From the NCBI RefSeq assembly GCF_900177625.1, contig NZ_FXAU01000005.1:248001-312000 (forward strand): a stretch of DNA of 64,000 bases. Direction: 5' to 3'. Shown here piece by piece: positions 34,645 to 43,217 of this stretch; within the stretch, counting starts at the first letter, position 1, and each line of letters opens with the position of its first letter. This DNA is from Sphingobacterium psychroaquaticum. GTDB lineage: Bacteria; Bacteroidota; Bacteroidia; Sphingobacteriales; Sphingobacteriaceae. Position numbers and translations under genes: made by a program. The notes under the pieces were generated by a model. The model was not told where the DNA came from. It did no database searches and was given only the letters and a program-made list of their open reading frames with translations.

Positions 34645-34668
34645 AAATTGGTTGTTACATTTATTTTT
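34645..34668 (+). promoter_or_regulatory. degenerate third copy of the shared locus element
   Basis: AAATTGGTTGTTACATTTAT and the following T-run agree with the 36229-36253 copy (AAATTGGATGTTTGACATTT) except for one substitution, a two-base gap and one base in the T-run. It lies about 125 bases upstream of the permease GTG. Confidence 0.4.
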
Positions 34669-34791
34669 AATAAAATTGGCTTTTAATTCTGTTTCACCTA
34701 TGAGAAAGTAGACAGAAGGGGAATCGGGCAACATCTAGGCTACTTGTTGTCCGAATTAACAATTTTTCAAACCTAATAAATAATAGATATA

Positions 34792-36087
34792 GTGGCAGAT
34801 AATAAAGCAAAAGCGCTACATCCAATGTACTGGATTCCGACTACGTGGTTTGCGATGGGTTTACCCTTTGTAGCCCTTTCGGGAGCAAGCTCCATCATGT
34901 ATAAGAACATGGGGATTTCGGATACCCAAATTGCATTTTGGACCTCTTTAATTATGCTTCCGTGGACATTAAAGCCTCTTTGGGGACCCTTTTTAGAGCT
35001 TTATAAAACGAAGAAATTTTTCGTATATATTACGCAGATTTTTACGGGCATTCTTTTTGGTCTCCTTGGGTTGACCCTTCAACTGGATCATTTCTTTAGT
35101 TTTTCTATTGCGATTCTGACGATTATTGCGATTAGTGGAGCTACACATGATACAGCTGCTGATGGCGTTTATTTGAATGAGCTGTCTCCCAAACTACAAG
35201 CTAAATATGTCGGCTGGCAGGGTGCCTTTTATAATGTGGCTAAAGTATTCTCTGGTGGAGCATTGGTTTATCTGGCAGGACAATTGGAACAAGAGATCGG
35301 CATAACCAATGCCTGGATGGTCGTGATGTTTGCCTACGGAATTATTATGCTCCTACTTGGCATTTATAATATGCGTGTTTTGCCTTCGAGCCAAGGTGTT
35401 GCTAAGGCCGGGAGTGTTCGGGAAGGGTTTGCGACGTTAAAAGATGTGATTATCAGCTTCTTTCAGAAGAAAAACATTTGGTACAGTCTCTGTTTTATTG
35501 TTTTTTATCGTTTTGCGGAAGGGCAGGCAATTAAGATTATCCCCCTGTTCTTTAAGTCAACACGAGCAGAAGGCGGCTTGGAGCTGACGACATCACAGAT
35601 TGGTTTATTGTACGGTGTGTTCGGTGCGATTGCTTTTGTATTAGGGTCTATTGTTGCCGGAAACTTTATTGCCAAGCGGGGGCTGGATCGTAAGACACTT
35701 CTAGTTTTATGTGCCTTTTTTAACCTCCCATTTGCTGCTTATGCCTTTTTGGCGATTACCATGCCGACTGATTTGTACGTAATCGGAACGGCTGTTGTGG
35801 TGGAATATTTTGGCTATGGTTTTGGTTTTGTTGGATTGATTTTATTTATGATGCAGAATATTGCGCCAGGGAAGTATAAGATGGCGCATTATGCCTTCGG
35901 AAGTGGATTGATGAATCTAGGCTTTATGATTCCATCTATGATCAGTGGCTGGTTGAGCGATTTGCTTGGGTATAAGGAGTTCTTTATTTGGGTGTTAATC
36001 GCTACGATTCCAGCGTTCGTTGTTACCTGGTTGGTGCCGCTTCGGAAACCCGAGGAGATTGTGGGGGAAGAGGAAATTGCGGAGTAA
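34792..36087 (+). CDS. MFS permease of AmpG-like type
   Basis: The 431-residue inner-membrane protein has about 12 helices. The opening IPTTWFAMGLPFVALSGASSIMYKNMG and the loop ISGATHDTAADGVYLNEL (D-x-A-x-D, typical of AmpG) fit the AmpG/MFS group that imports muropeptides or other amino-sugar saccharides. I take GTG at 34792 as the start because the N-terminal MADNKAKALHPM is needed for the first helix; there is no Shine-Dalgarno sequence. It is flanked by a terminator and the next transcription unit of the glycan locus. An inner-membrane importer for the products of the locus is the natural inference. Confidence 0.85.
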   Translation: MADNKAKALHPMYWIPTTWFAMGLPFVALSGASSIMYKNMGISDTQIAFWTSLIMLPWTLKPLWGPFLELYKTKKFFVYITQIFTGILFGLLGLTLQLDHFFSFSIAILTIIAISGATHDTAADGVYLNELSPKLQAKYVGWQGAFYNVAKVFSGGALVYLAGQLEQEIGITNAWMVVMFAYGIIMLLLGIYNMRVLPSSQGVAKAGSVREGFATLKDVIISFFQKKNIWYSLCFIVFYRFAEGQAIKIIPLFFKSTRAEGGLELTTSQIGLLYGVFGAIAFVLGSIVAGNFIAKRGLDRKTLLVLCAFFNLPFAAYAFLAITMPTDLYVIGTAVVVEYFGYGFGFVGLILFMMQNIAPGKYKMAHYAFGSGLMNLGFMIPSMISGWLSDLLGYKEFFIWVLIATIPAFVVTWLVPLRKPEEIVGEEEIAE

Positions 36088-36104
36088 CTAACGTAAGTCG
36101 GTGT

Positions 36105-36143
36105 AAAAAAAGGCTGTATCTCATTTAGATATAGCCTTTTTTT
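36105..36143 (+). terminator. intrinsic terminator after the permease gene
   Basis: AAAAAAAGGCTGTATCT at 36105-36121 pairs with AGATATAGCCTTTTTTT at 36127-36143 (17 positions with one G-T wobble, 5-base loop), ending in a T-run. Confidence 0.9.
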
Positions 36144-36192
36144 ATTTCAAAATATTATTTCTAATTGAGAATTAATATTTTGAAATAAAAAA
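36138..36192. repeat. 55-bp AT-rich inverted repeat (hairpin/cruciform)
   Basis: A perfect 20-bp arm (36138-36157, containing ATTTCAAAATATTA) is mirrored at 36173-36192, with a TTCT...AGAA inner stem around an AATTG centre. It overlaps the T-run of the permease terminator and lies 12 bases upstream of the shared element. It may be a protein-binding site or a cruciform; its purpose is unknown. Confidence 0.75.
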
Positions 36193-36204
36193 CTATCAAC
36201 ACAT

Positions 36205-36262
36205 CTATTTTGAAAAAAAATTAAAATTAAATTGGATGTTTGACATTTTTTTTCTTATTTAG
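36205..36262 (+). promoter_or_regulatory. shared locus element, copy 1 (upstream of SusC1)
   Basis: Fifty-eight bases align without gaps to 46039-46096, with 53 identities. It contains an A8 run (36213-36220) and a T8 run (36246-36253) 33 bases apart, then TTATTTAG. It is probably the promoter/operator of the SusC1 unit; the start codon is 282 bases downstream. Confidence 0.65.
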
Positions 36263-36292
36263 TCCTCATAAACACCTGATAACCCTTTTATT

Positions 36293-36394
36293 ATGATAAG
36301 AAAAGTCCCCCATGTGCATGCATGTCTACACGGTTGTCGTGTATATTCTTGGCATGAAAAACATGTTCACCGATGTTTTAGCGGTAATAAATAA
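36293..36394 (+). other. short leader frame beginning like the NAGPA gene
   Basis: ATG at 36293 opens 33 codons (MIRKVPHVHACLHGCRVYSW...) ending in TAA. It lies 31 bases after the shared element, just as the NAGPA gene start (MIRKLSKV...) lies 30 bases after its copy. The frame is rich in His and Cys and looks non-homologous after four codons. It may be a remnant of duplication, a leader peptide, or chance. Confidence 0.25.
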
Positions 36395-36543
36395 TAGAAA
36401 AATTAAGAGAACATTATCTGTTTTTTCCTAGAAAGGGAGATTCAGATGAATATTTAACTACAAGATACCCGACTAACCAATGGGTAGTAAAAAAGCCAAA
36501 TTATCGAAACAATTATTTACTAATTTTTTATAAACAATCATTT

Positions 36544-39500
36544 ATGAAGTATTTAAACAGTATAGGTTCCTGTTGCTTACGGGCCTGTTTCTTACTTGTA
36601 TTGTTGGTGCAAGGGTTTATGGTTCATGCGCAGGTATCCGTTAGTGGTACCGTTTTGGACGAACAGAATAGACCGTTGGCTGGCGTTACAGTAAAGGTTC
36701 GGAATGCGACGCAAACTGCATTGACGGATGCAAAAGGAACGTTCCAACTTCAATCAGAGAAATATCCAGCGGTTTTGGATTTTACCTATGTAGGCTATGA
36801 GGCAGCTAATGTGAGTGTGTCCAGCAGTCAGGCTATAGTGCTGCGTATGCAAACGAAAGGTTCAGACATCGATGAGGTCGTTGTAGTTGCTTACGGGACG
36901 CAGAAAAAGCGTAATGTTATTGGGTCGGTAGCGCAGATCTCTGGGGAAGAGTTGAGTAAAGCGCCCGCAATGAACATCACCAATGCTTTGGCTGGGCGAG
37001 TTCCGGGATTAACAACTTTGCAACAGTCAGGACGTCCCGGAGCTGATGATGCAACTTTGCGGATTCGTGGTATGTCAACGTATGGAAACAGTGCTCCCTT
37101 GATTATTATCGATGGAGTTGAGCGTTCTTCCTTCAGTTATTTGGATCCTACCGAGATTGCATCGATGAGTTTCTTAAAAGATGCGATATCTACAGCGCCT
37201 TACGGGGTGCGTGGATCTAGTGGTATTATCATGATTACCACGAAGAAAGGTAAAAGTGGAGCGCCTAAATTTTCTTATAATGGGGCGTTTAGCATTGGGC
37301 AAAATACGCGCTTCCCAGAGTTTATGAATGGTCCGGATTATATGGAATGGTATAATAAAGCGACTGATGTTGATAACGATTACTTGATTAACAACGGATT
37401 TGATCCTGTTCCGCAATTATATGCACAAGAATGGATTGATGCTTTACGTAATGGAACGAATACAAATCCTTTATTTGGGGATACCGACTGGATTGGATTG
37501 TTGTTGGGTAAGAATAGTACTTCTCAAAACCATAGCTTAACGATGACTGGCGGGGGTGAACATGTAAACTATTTTACCTCGGTATCGCATATGCTCCAAG
37601 ATGGGGTGGTCGAGAATACGAATTTCAAACGGTATAATGTTCGCTCCAATGTGGAGGCAAAAATCAATCAATATTTGACGGCAGGCATCAACATTGGTTT
37701 ACGCCAAGAGTTGGGGAATACACCAGGTATATCGCCGGATAATACGGCTTATATGAACCCTTTTTACCAAGCGGTTCGTATGCTGCCGAATATGCCTATG
37801 TATGCCCCTAATGGATTGCCTGTGAGTTATAACTCCAATGCAGGATATGTAAATCCAATCGCTTCTGTCCAGCAGTCTGGTTATCAGAAAGGCATTCGGA
37901 ATGTGTTGGAAGGTACGGCAAACATTAATTTTAAAGTACCGGGAGTAGAGGGGCTGGAGATGCGTTTAATCACTTCCTTCGATTGGGCTGGTAGAGAAAC
38001 AAAGAACTGGTTGACTCCCTATGAGACGATGGGACGTGCGCGGGAACAAGTAACGGGCGACTTCGTTTACATGACTACTGTACCCGGAATTTCGAAAAAC
38101 TCTTTACGTCAGAGTTATAGCACATCACAACGTAAAACATTCCAACCAGCGATTTCTTATAATAGAACATTTAATGAAGATCATACGGTGGGATTGTTGG
38201 CGGTATATGATTATTCCAGGTCTCAAGGAAATATTTTCTCTGCAGGAGCTAGTAATCTGCCCATAACAATTCTTCAGGAAATTGATTTGGGAAGTTCGGA
38301 TGAGCAGGATCGTGTGGCACCTACAGGGAGTAGCAATACACCTGAATCTAAAGCGGGTTATATTTTCCGCGGTACGTATGGTTACAAGTCACGTTACTTG
38401 CTAGAAGTAGCCAATCGTTGGGATGCTTCAGTATGGTTCCCAAAAAATAACCGTTGGCAGATGTTTCCAGCTGTTGGTTTAGGTTGGGTTGCGAGTGATG
38501 AGTCTTTCTTCAAGGAAAATGTTCCATTTATTGACTTCTTTAAAGTAAAAGCATCGTACGGAAAAACGGGTAATGACAGAGGGGTTCAACCTTTTCTATA
38601 CTTATCTACATTTTCAATGACATCATCACCTGTGACGGTTATCAATGGGCAACCAGCAAAGGCTCTCTTTACAGGGGCTCCGCCTAATAGCGGGCTAAGG
38701 TGGGAAACGACTTTTACACGTAATATTGGTTTCGAGTCTAATTTCCTAAATGGGATGTTTGGTTTTGATTTTGAATGGTATTATAAGCATACCAAGGGTA
38801 TTCTTGGGTCTGTGGGATCGCTATTTCCTCCATCAATAGGCGGTTATTTTCCTGAAACGGCTAATATTGGTGAAGTGGATAACAGAGGATTTGATGCACA
38901 GCTACGCTTTAATAAAAGCTTTGGTGAATTCCAAATGCGCCTAACCGGAAATCTGAACTGGGCAAAAAATCAGTACTTGAAGTTGAATGAAGGAGATAAT
39001 ATTCCATCATGGCAGAGTCTGATTGGCAAACCAATTGGAACCAAAATTGGATTTATTGTAGATGGGATGGTTCAATCATGGGAGGAAGCACGCAACACAC
39101 CTTCACCTTCAGCAGGAATTGTGGCACCAGGTTTCTTTAAATACCGTGATTTGAATGGAGATGGACGTATTACGCGAAGCGATGATATGACCTATATGGG
39201 ACGTCCAAACTTCCCGGAACTGATGTATGGTTTAAATATTGACCTGGCCTACAAAGGGTTTGATTTCTCTGCACTATTGCAGGGGGCTGGTCGTGCAAGT
39301 GTGAATTTAGCGGGTACCTATGAGGGTTCTTCAGGCACATCTGGTGTAGATGATAACTCGCCATTTACGCGTACATTTTATGGCTACGGGAACTCGCCAT
39401 ACTTCCTGATGGAAAACTCTTGGAGCCCTACAAATACCGACGCCGAATTTCCACGTATGACCGCGTATAAAGCACAGCTTTCACCGCATAATGCACATAA

Positions 39501-39741
39501 AAATTCAGGATGGGTTCGTAAAGGTGACTATCTAAGATTAAAATCGGTTCAGATTGGTTATACCTTACCAAAGCACTGGATCGGCGGGGCTAAGTTGCAA
39601 CAGGTGCGTTTGTATGCCACAGGATCCAACTCATTAACGTTTGATTATCTCAAGTATTTGGATCCGGAAATGCCAAATGTAAACAATGGTTTCTATCCGC
39701 AACAACGGATTTATTCATTTGGTCTTAATGTCACCTTCTAA
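36544..39741 (+). CDS. SusC/RagA-type TonB-dependent receptor, first pair (SusC1)
   Basis: The 1065-residue outer-membrane protein has a signal peptide (about 1-29, ending FMVHAQ), a carboxypeptidase-D-like N-terminal domain (VSVSGTVLDEQNRPLAGVTVKV), a plug domain (VAYGTQKKRNVIGSVAQISG, near 115) and a beta-barrel with aromatic C-terminus (YSFGLNVTF). It should import oligosaccharides with the SusD partner that starts 12 bases later. This gene starts the first of the two large transcription units of the glycan locus. The leader upstream is unusually long (about 280 bases from the shared element). Confidence 0.94.
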   Translation: MKYLNSIGSCCLRACFLLVLLVQGFMVHAQVSVSGTVLDEQNRPLAGVTVKVRNATQTALTDAKGTFQLQSEKYPAVLDFTYVGYEAANVSVSSSQAIVLRMQTKGSDIDEVVVVAYGTQKKRNVIGSVAQISGEELSKAPAMNITNALAGRVPGLTTLQQSGRPGADDATLRIRGMSTYGNSAPLIIIDGVERSSFSYLDPTEIASMSFLKDAISTAPYGVRGSSGIIMITTKKGKSGAPKFSYNGAFSIGQNTRFPEFMNGPDYMEWYNKATDVDNDYLINNGFDPVPQLYAQEWIDALRNGTNTNPLFGDTDWIGLLLGKNSTSQNHSLTMTGGGEHVNYFTSVSHMLQDGVVENTNFKRYNVRSNVEAKINQYLTAGINIGLRQELGNTPGISPDNTAYMNPFYQAVRMLPNMPMYAPNGLPVSYNSNAGYVNPIASVQQSGYQKGIRNVLEGTANINFKVPGVEGLEMRLITSFDWAGRETKNWLTPYETMGRAREQVTGDFVYMTTVPGISKNSLRQSYSTSQRKTFQPAISYNRTFNEDHTVGLLAVYDYSRSQGNIFSAGASNLPITILQEIDLGSSDEQDRVAPTGSSNTPESKAGYIFRGTYGYKSRYLLEVANRWDASVWFPKNNRWQMFPAVGLGWVASDESFFKENVPFIDFFKVKASYGKTGNDRGVQPFLYLSTFSMTSSPVTVINGQPAKALFTGAPPNSGLRWETTFTRNIGFESNFLNGMFGFDFEWYYKHTKGILGSVGSLFPPSIGGYFPETANIGEVDNRGFDAQLRFNKSFGEFQMRLTGNLNWAKNQYLKLNEGDNIPSWQSLIGKPIGTKIGFIVDGMVQSWEEARNTPSPSAGIVAPGFFKYRDLNGDGRITRSDDMTYMGRPNFPELMYGLNIDLAYKGFDFSALLQGAGRASVNLAGTYEGSSGTSGVDDNSPFTRTFYGYGNSPYFLMENSWSPTNTDAEFPRMTAYKAQLSPHNAHKNSGWVRKGDYLRLKSVQIGYTLPKHWIGGAKLQQVRLYATGSNSLTFDYLKYLDPEMPNVNNGFYPQQRIYSFGLNVTF

Positions 39742-39753
39742 CACGTTTGAAAC

Positions 39754-41445
39754 ATGAAAAATATAAAACAAATAAGAGCTTTACTTGCTGGGACGATGTT
39801 GTTGTCAAGTGTGGGTTTTTTCCAGGCATGTAAAATAGACATTCCGATGGTCGATCGCTATGTGGAGGAGGATATATGGAATGATCCTACTTCGGCAGAA
39901 TTTTATGTAAATGGCTTATATGCCGAGTTTAAGAATTTTCAATTCGGACTATTCCCGGGTTTGGGCTATGATAATGCGACAGATGCGATGTCTGACATTA
40001 TGAAGTATACGTCGACTACGGCAGGGAATGGTACGGTAAATATTTTAGTGTCTAACGCAAACCAATTCAGTGCAGGGAGTGTGGGTTTAAACTACTGGAC
40101 CACCGGTTATGCGCGTATTAGACGTATTAATGAGTTTATGGATGGTTTAGTTAAAAAATCTAAACTGAGCGATGAACAAAAAATTAAATATGAAGCGGAG
40201 GCACGTTTTGTAAGAGGGTACACGTATTTCTGGTTAATGCGTATCCATGGAAGTGTTATTCTACGAGAGAATCTCGAGCAATATGCGAATAAGGATCAGG
40301 CACGTGCTAGCGAAGACGAGTGTTGGAATTTTATAGCAAAGGACTTTGCTTTTGCTGCCGAAAATTTAGGAAAAACAAATCTGGCCGGTCGTGCCACCAA
40401 AGGGGCTGCATATGGAATGTTGGCACGTACCTGGATTTATGCCGCTTCCATTGCGGAGAATGATCGTAAACAGTTCAATTCAGATCCGTTGACGGGGATT
40501 TCACAGGAAAAGGCCGTTACCTACTATACGAATGCGATGAATGCTGCAAATCAGGTGGTTTCTTTGGCCAATGAGGGTTTGTATGATTTGGATGCTGATT
40601 TTGCGTCGATCTTTACCAACAAGAATACCAAAGAGGCGATATTTCGCGTCGATTTTGTTGCACCGCAGATGACGCACCAATATGATTTGGGGTTTGCGCC
40701 TCCTGCTGATGCACCAGGGAATACTCTTGTTTATGGAGTGCCGACTGCGGAGCTTGTGAATGAGTTTGAGATGGCCGATGGAACAAAGTTCTCGTGGACT
40801 AATCCAGTACATAGTGCCAATCCATATGCAAATAGAGAACCACGTTTTTATGCTACCGTATTGCATCATGGTGCTACCTGGAAAGGACGTACGTTAAATC
40901 TCGCCGAGTCTAATTCGGAGGGTTTTATGCAATATGCTTCTATGGGAGATCCGAAAAGGACTGTTACGGGGTATTACGCTAAAAAGATGTTGGATCCCAA
41001 AAACACGAATTTTGTGGTTAACAAAAGCACCCAAAGTTGGATCGAACTGCGCTATGCCGAAGTGTTGTTGATCTTGGCAGAAGCACAGGCGGGCACCAAT
41101 CAGCTTACAGAAGCTGTGGGAACGATCAATAAACTACGAAGCAAACGGGGCTTACCGGAAGTATTTTCGAACACTAAAGGAGGCGTTATGGCTTTAGTTG
41201 AACATGAGCGTAAAGTGGAGTTGGCTTTTGAAGGGCATCGGTTTTGGGACCTTAGAAGATGGCGTAAAGCGCACTTGGTGTTGAACGGCGTTCGTTTTAC
41301 AGGACATAAATTTACAGGCAGTAGTTATCAGGTAGTTTCGGCCGATAATATCGATCGGAGTTTTACTGGTGCATTATACTATTTGCCGATTCCAGAAGCA
41401 GAGGTACAACGTAATAATGCTTTAGAACAAATCAAGGGATGGTAA
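39754..41445 (+). CDS. SusD/RagB-family lipoprotein, first pair (SusD1)
   Basis: The 563-residue protein has a lipobox near residues 23-26 (FQAC) and the SusD-like N-terminal pattern VDRYVEEDIWNDPTSAEFYVNGLYAEFKN, with TPR-like helices (IKYEAEARFVRGYTYFWLMRIHG) and the C-terminal RagB domain including FEGHRFWDLRRWRKAH, a hallmark of the family. It is the surface glycan-binding partner of SusC1. The stop overlaps an upstream frame of the next lipoprotein by seven bases. The exact ligand is not readable from the sequence. Confidence 0.93.
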   Translation: MKNIKQIRALLAGTMLLSSVGFFQACKIDIPMVDRYVEEDIWNDPTSAEFYVNGLYAEFKNFQFGLFPGLGYDNATDAMSDIMKYTSTTAGNGTVNILVSNANQFSAGSVGLNYWTTGYARIRRINEFMDGLVKKSKLSDEQKIKYEAEARFVRGYTYFWLMRIHGSVILRENLEQYANKDQARASEDECWNFIAKDFAFAAENLGKTNLAGRATKGAAYGMLARTWIYAASIAENDRKQFNSDPLTGISQEKAVTYYTNAMNAANQVVSLANEGLYDLDADFASIFTNKNTKEAIFRVDFVAPQMTHQYDLGFAPPADAPGNTLVYGVPTAELVNEFEMADGTKFSWTNPVHSANPYANREPRFYATVLHHGATWKGRTLNLAESNSEGFMQYASMGDPKRTVTGYYAKKMLDPKNTNFVVNKSTQSWIELRYAEVLLILAEAQAGTNQLTEAVGTINKLRSKRGLPEVFSNTKGGVMALVEHERKVELAFEGHRFWDLRRWRKAHLVLNGVRFTGHKFTGSSYQVVSADNIDRSFTGALYYLPIPEAEVQRNNALEQIKGW

Positions 41446-41465
41446 ATAAATTTAAAAGGCTAGAA

Positions 41466-43151
41466 ATGAAAAATATATATAAAAATCCAGTGGCCTGTTT
41501 CATGGCCCTGGGTGTACTTTTGATTGCCTCCTGTCAAAAGGTGGAATACCGGGCACGTTATGAAGGAAACACAATTAGTGACGTGTATGCAACCTATGAG
41601 GGTAGAGGTAGAGATCGGGTTTTTGAAGGCCGTATCAGTAATGATACTGTTTATTTGGATATCGATTACTATTACCCGATTGATAGCGATAATGAGATGG
41701 ATATTTCCAAAGTGTTGATTCGCGCAACCGTGCCATCGGACGCGATGGTGTCACCGTCATTAAGTGATTTTTGGGATTTGAGAACGCCCAAACCACTAAC
41801 GGTTACTTCGGGGTCAGGTGTAGTAAAAAATTATGTTGTTGTCGCTAATAAGGCTGGAAACACGGTTGTTTCAAATGCTGTTTTGAATTATACCGACGAA
41901 GGGGGGAATGCGCAGGAGGTTCAGGCGATCATCATTGGGGATCGCATTAACTTCTCCGTGGTACCGGGGACGATCTTAAACAATGCTAAATTGTCTTATA
42001 CCATCAACAAGCATTCCAGTGGTTCTATTGCGAATGGCGGGGCTGTTGACCTAAGTAGTCCAAAACCTTTTGTGGTATCGTCCGTAGGCAATGCGCAACG
42101 TAAGTATACCCTTCAATTGGTACAAGCGGTGAAGCTGGCTAAAGGTATTCGTCCGGGAAGTGCCAAAGTGCTTTTTGCAAAACGCTTGAAAGGTGATCTT
42201 GGTATTATGGTGGATGATGTTACGGGAGGTATCGCCGCTACAGGTAAATATGTGGTGTTGAATACACGTAACCAAAATAGTGTCTATATCAATGCGTTGA
42301 CAGGTGAGAAAGTTGGTGAAATCGACTTAGGAGCCATTAAAGGAAACCTGAAGAATTTCTACACGACGGCGGATGATGGTGGAAATATATTCGTATGTAA
42401 CCTCGCACCAAATGATGGGGCTGTTTTCAATATCTGGAAATTATCTTCAGTTACAGGTACGCCGCAACCATTTATTCAATGGAATACAGGAGGAAGAGGA
42501 TTCGGTCGTAAGTTCTCCGTCATCGGTGATGTGAATAAAGATGCTATTATTACGGCTCCAGTGGTGGGTGTTTTATCAAGTAGTTTTGCGCGTTGGAGAG
42601 TGGTGAATGGCGCTTTGGTCTCCCAAACACCGGAGATGGTTACGATGACAGATTATTCATGGAGTAACAATAATATTGATATGATCCATACGTCGCCAAC
42701 AAATGTTGCGAGTGATTATTTTGCTGCTGGCTACTCTAATAACAGATTGGTGAAGGTTAGCGGATCCACCAATGCAATTATGAGTTCATTGGCACAATTA
42801 CCGACTAACTTTATTGCGAATGCGGTGGATTATATTGAATTCAACAATGCAAAATTTGTGGCATATAACCATGTGAACAGCTTCTCATGGGGATCGGCAG
42901 ATCAAGTCTTCCTTATTGATACAGAAGGAGGTTTCTCCGGTGATCCTTCAGCGAACACTACACCAGGTTTAGTTTGGGCGCCGGAAAAAGGTAAGTACGG
43001 TCCAAGCGGTGCAGGCGGTAATGTCAATGGCAATGCAACAGGTGATGTTGCGATGACACTATCAGAGAACGGTTATTATATGTACCTGTATTTTATGTTT
43101 ACCAATGGTTATGTCGTTGGTGTCCAGTTTGACTGTGTGGACATAAAATAA
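41466..43151 (+). CDS. surface lipoprotein, DUF5018-like, probable glycan-binding protein
   Basis: The protein has a signal with lipobox LIASC when started at ATG 41466 (MKNIYKNPVACFMALGVLLIASCQ). A longer frame from 41439 exists but would add nine residues before the signal. The body has Ig-like repeats (KPFVVSSVGNAQRKYTLQL, DUF5018-like) and a beta-rich C-terminal region with FKINT-type repeats without catalytic motifs. In other glycan loci such lipoproteins act as surface glycan-binding proteins next to SusD. The function here is inferred from position after SusD1. The family label is from pattern memory. Confidence 0.72.
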   Translation: MKNIYKNPVACFMALGVLLIASCQKVEYRARYEGNTISDVYATYEGRGRDRVFEGRISNDTVYLDIDYYYPIDSDNEMDISKVLIRATVPSDAMVSPSLSDFWDLRTPKPLTVTSGSGVVKNYVVVANKAGNTVVSNAVLNYTDEGGNAQEVQAIIIGDRINFSVVPGTILNNAKLSYTINKHSSGSIANGGAVDLSSPKPFVVSSVGNAQRKYTLQLVQAVKLAKGIRPGSAKVLFAKRLKGDLGIMVDDVTGGIAATGKYVVLNTRNQNSVYINALTGEKVGEIDLGAIKGNLKNFYTTADDGGNIFVCNLAPNDGAVFNIWKLSSVTGTPQPFIQWNTGGRGFGRKFSVIGDVNKDAIITAPVVGVLSSSFARWRVVNGALVSQTPEMVTMTDYSWSNNNIDMIHTSPTNVASDYFAAGYSNNRLVKVSGSTNAIMSSLAQLPTNFIANAVDYIEFNNAKFVAYNHVNSFSWGSADQVFLIDTEGGFSGDPSANTTPGLVWAPEKGKYGPSGAGGNVNGNATGDVAMTLSENGYYMYLYFMFTNGYVVGVQFDCVDIK

Positions 43152-43173
43152 AAGGTGTATTAAAAGGTAAAAC

Positions 43174-43202
43174 AAGGTGGCACGACTATGTCGTGCTGCC
43201 TT
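43174..43202 (+). terminator. hairpin inside the SusC1 operon, possible attenuator
   Basis: AAGGTGGCACGAC at 43174-43186 pairs with GTCGTGCTGCCTT at 43190-43202 (13 positions, two G-T pairs, loop TAT). Only three T residues follow, so it may terminate partially or protect the upstream mRNA end. It separates the binding genes from the GHL10 enzyme genes. Confidence 0.55.
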
Positions 43203-43217
43203 TAACATCAAGATATT

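Larger units (their letters stand above)
34524..34791. other. 268-base divergent region between ROK regulator and permease
   Basis: This region contains the palindrome at 34623-34644 and the degenerate shared element at 34645-34668. No coding frame was seen. Confidence 0.6.
36088..36543. other. 456-base region between permease and SusC1
   Basis: It contains, in order, the permease terminator (36105-36143), a large AT palindrome (36138-36192), the shared 58-bp element (36205-36262), a short frame (36293-36394) with a hairpin at 36327-36343 (TACACG-GTTGT-CGTGTA), and then about 150 bases before SusC1 in which I see nothing coding. If transcription starts at the shared element, SusC1 has a leader of about 280 bases. 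Confidence 0.7.

Noticed and set aside
34623..34668. Intrinsic terminator in the ROK-permease spacer
   Set aside because: The stem is entirely A/T and it lies upstream of both start codons, so a regulatory site is more likely.
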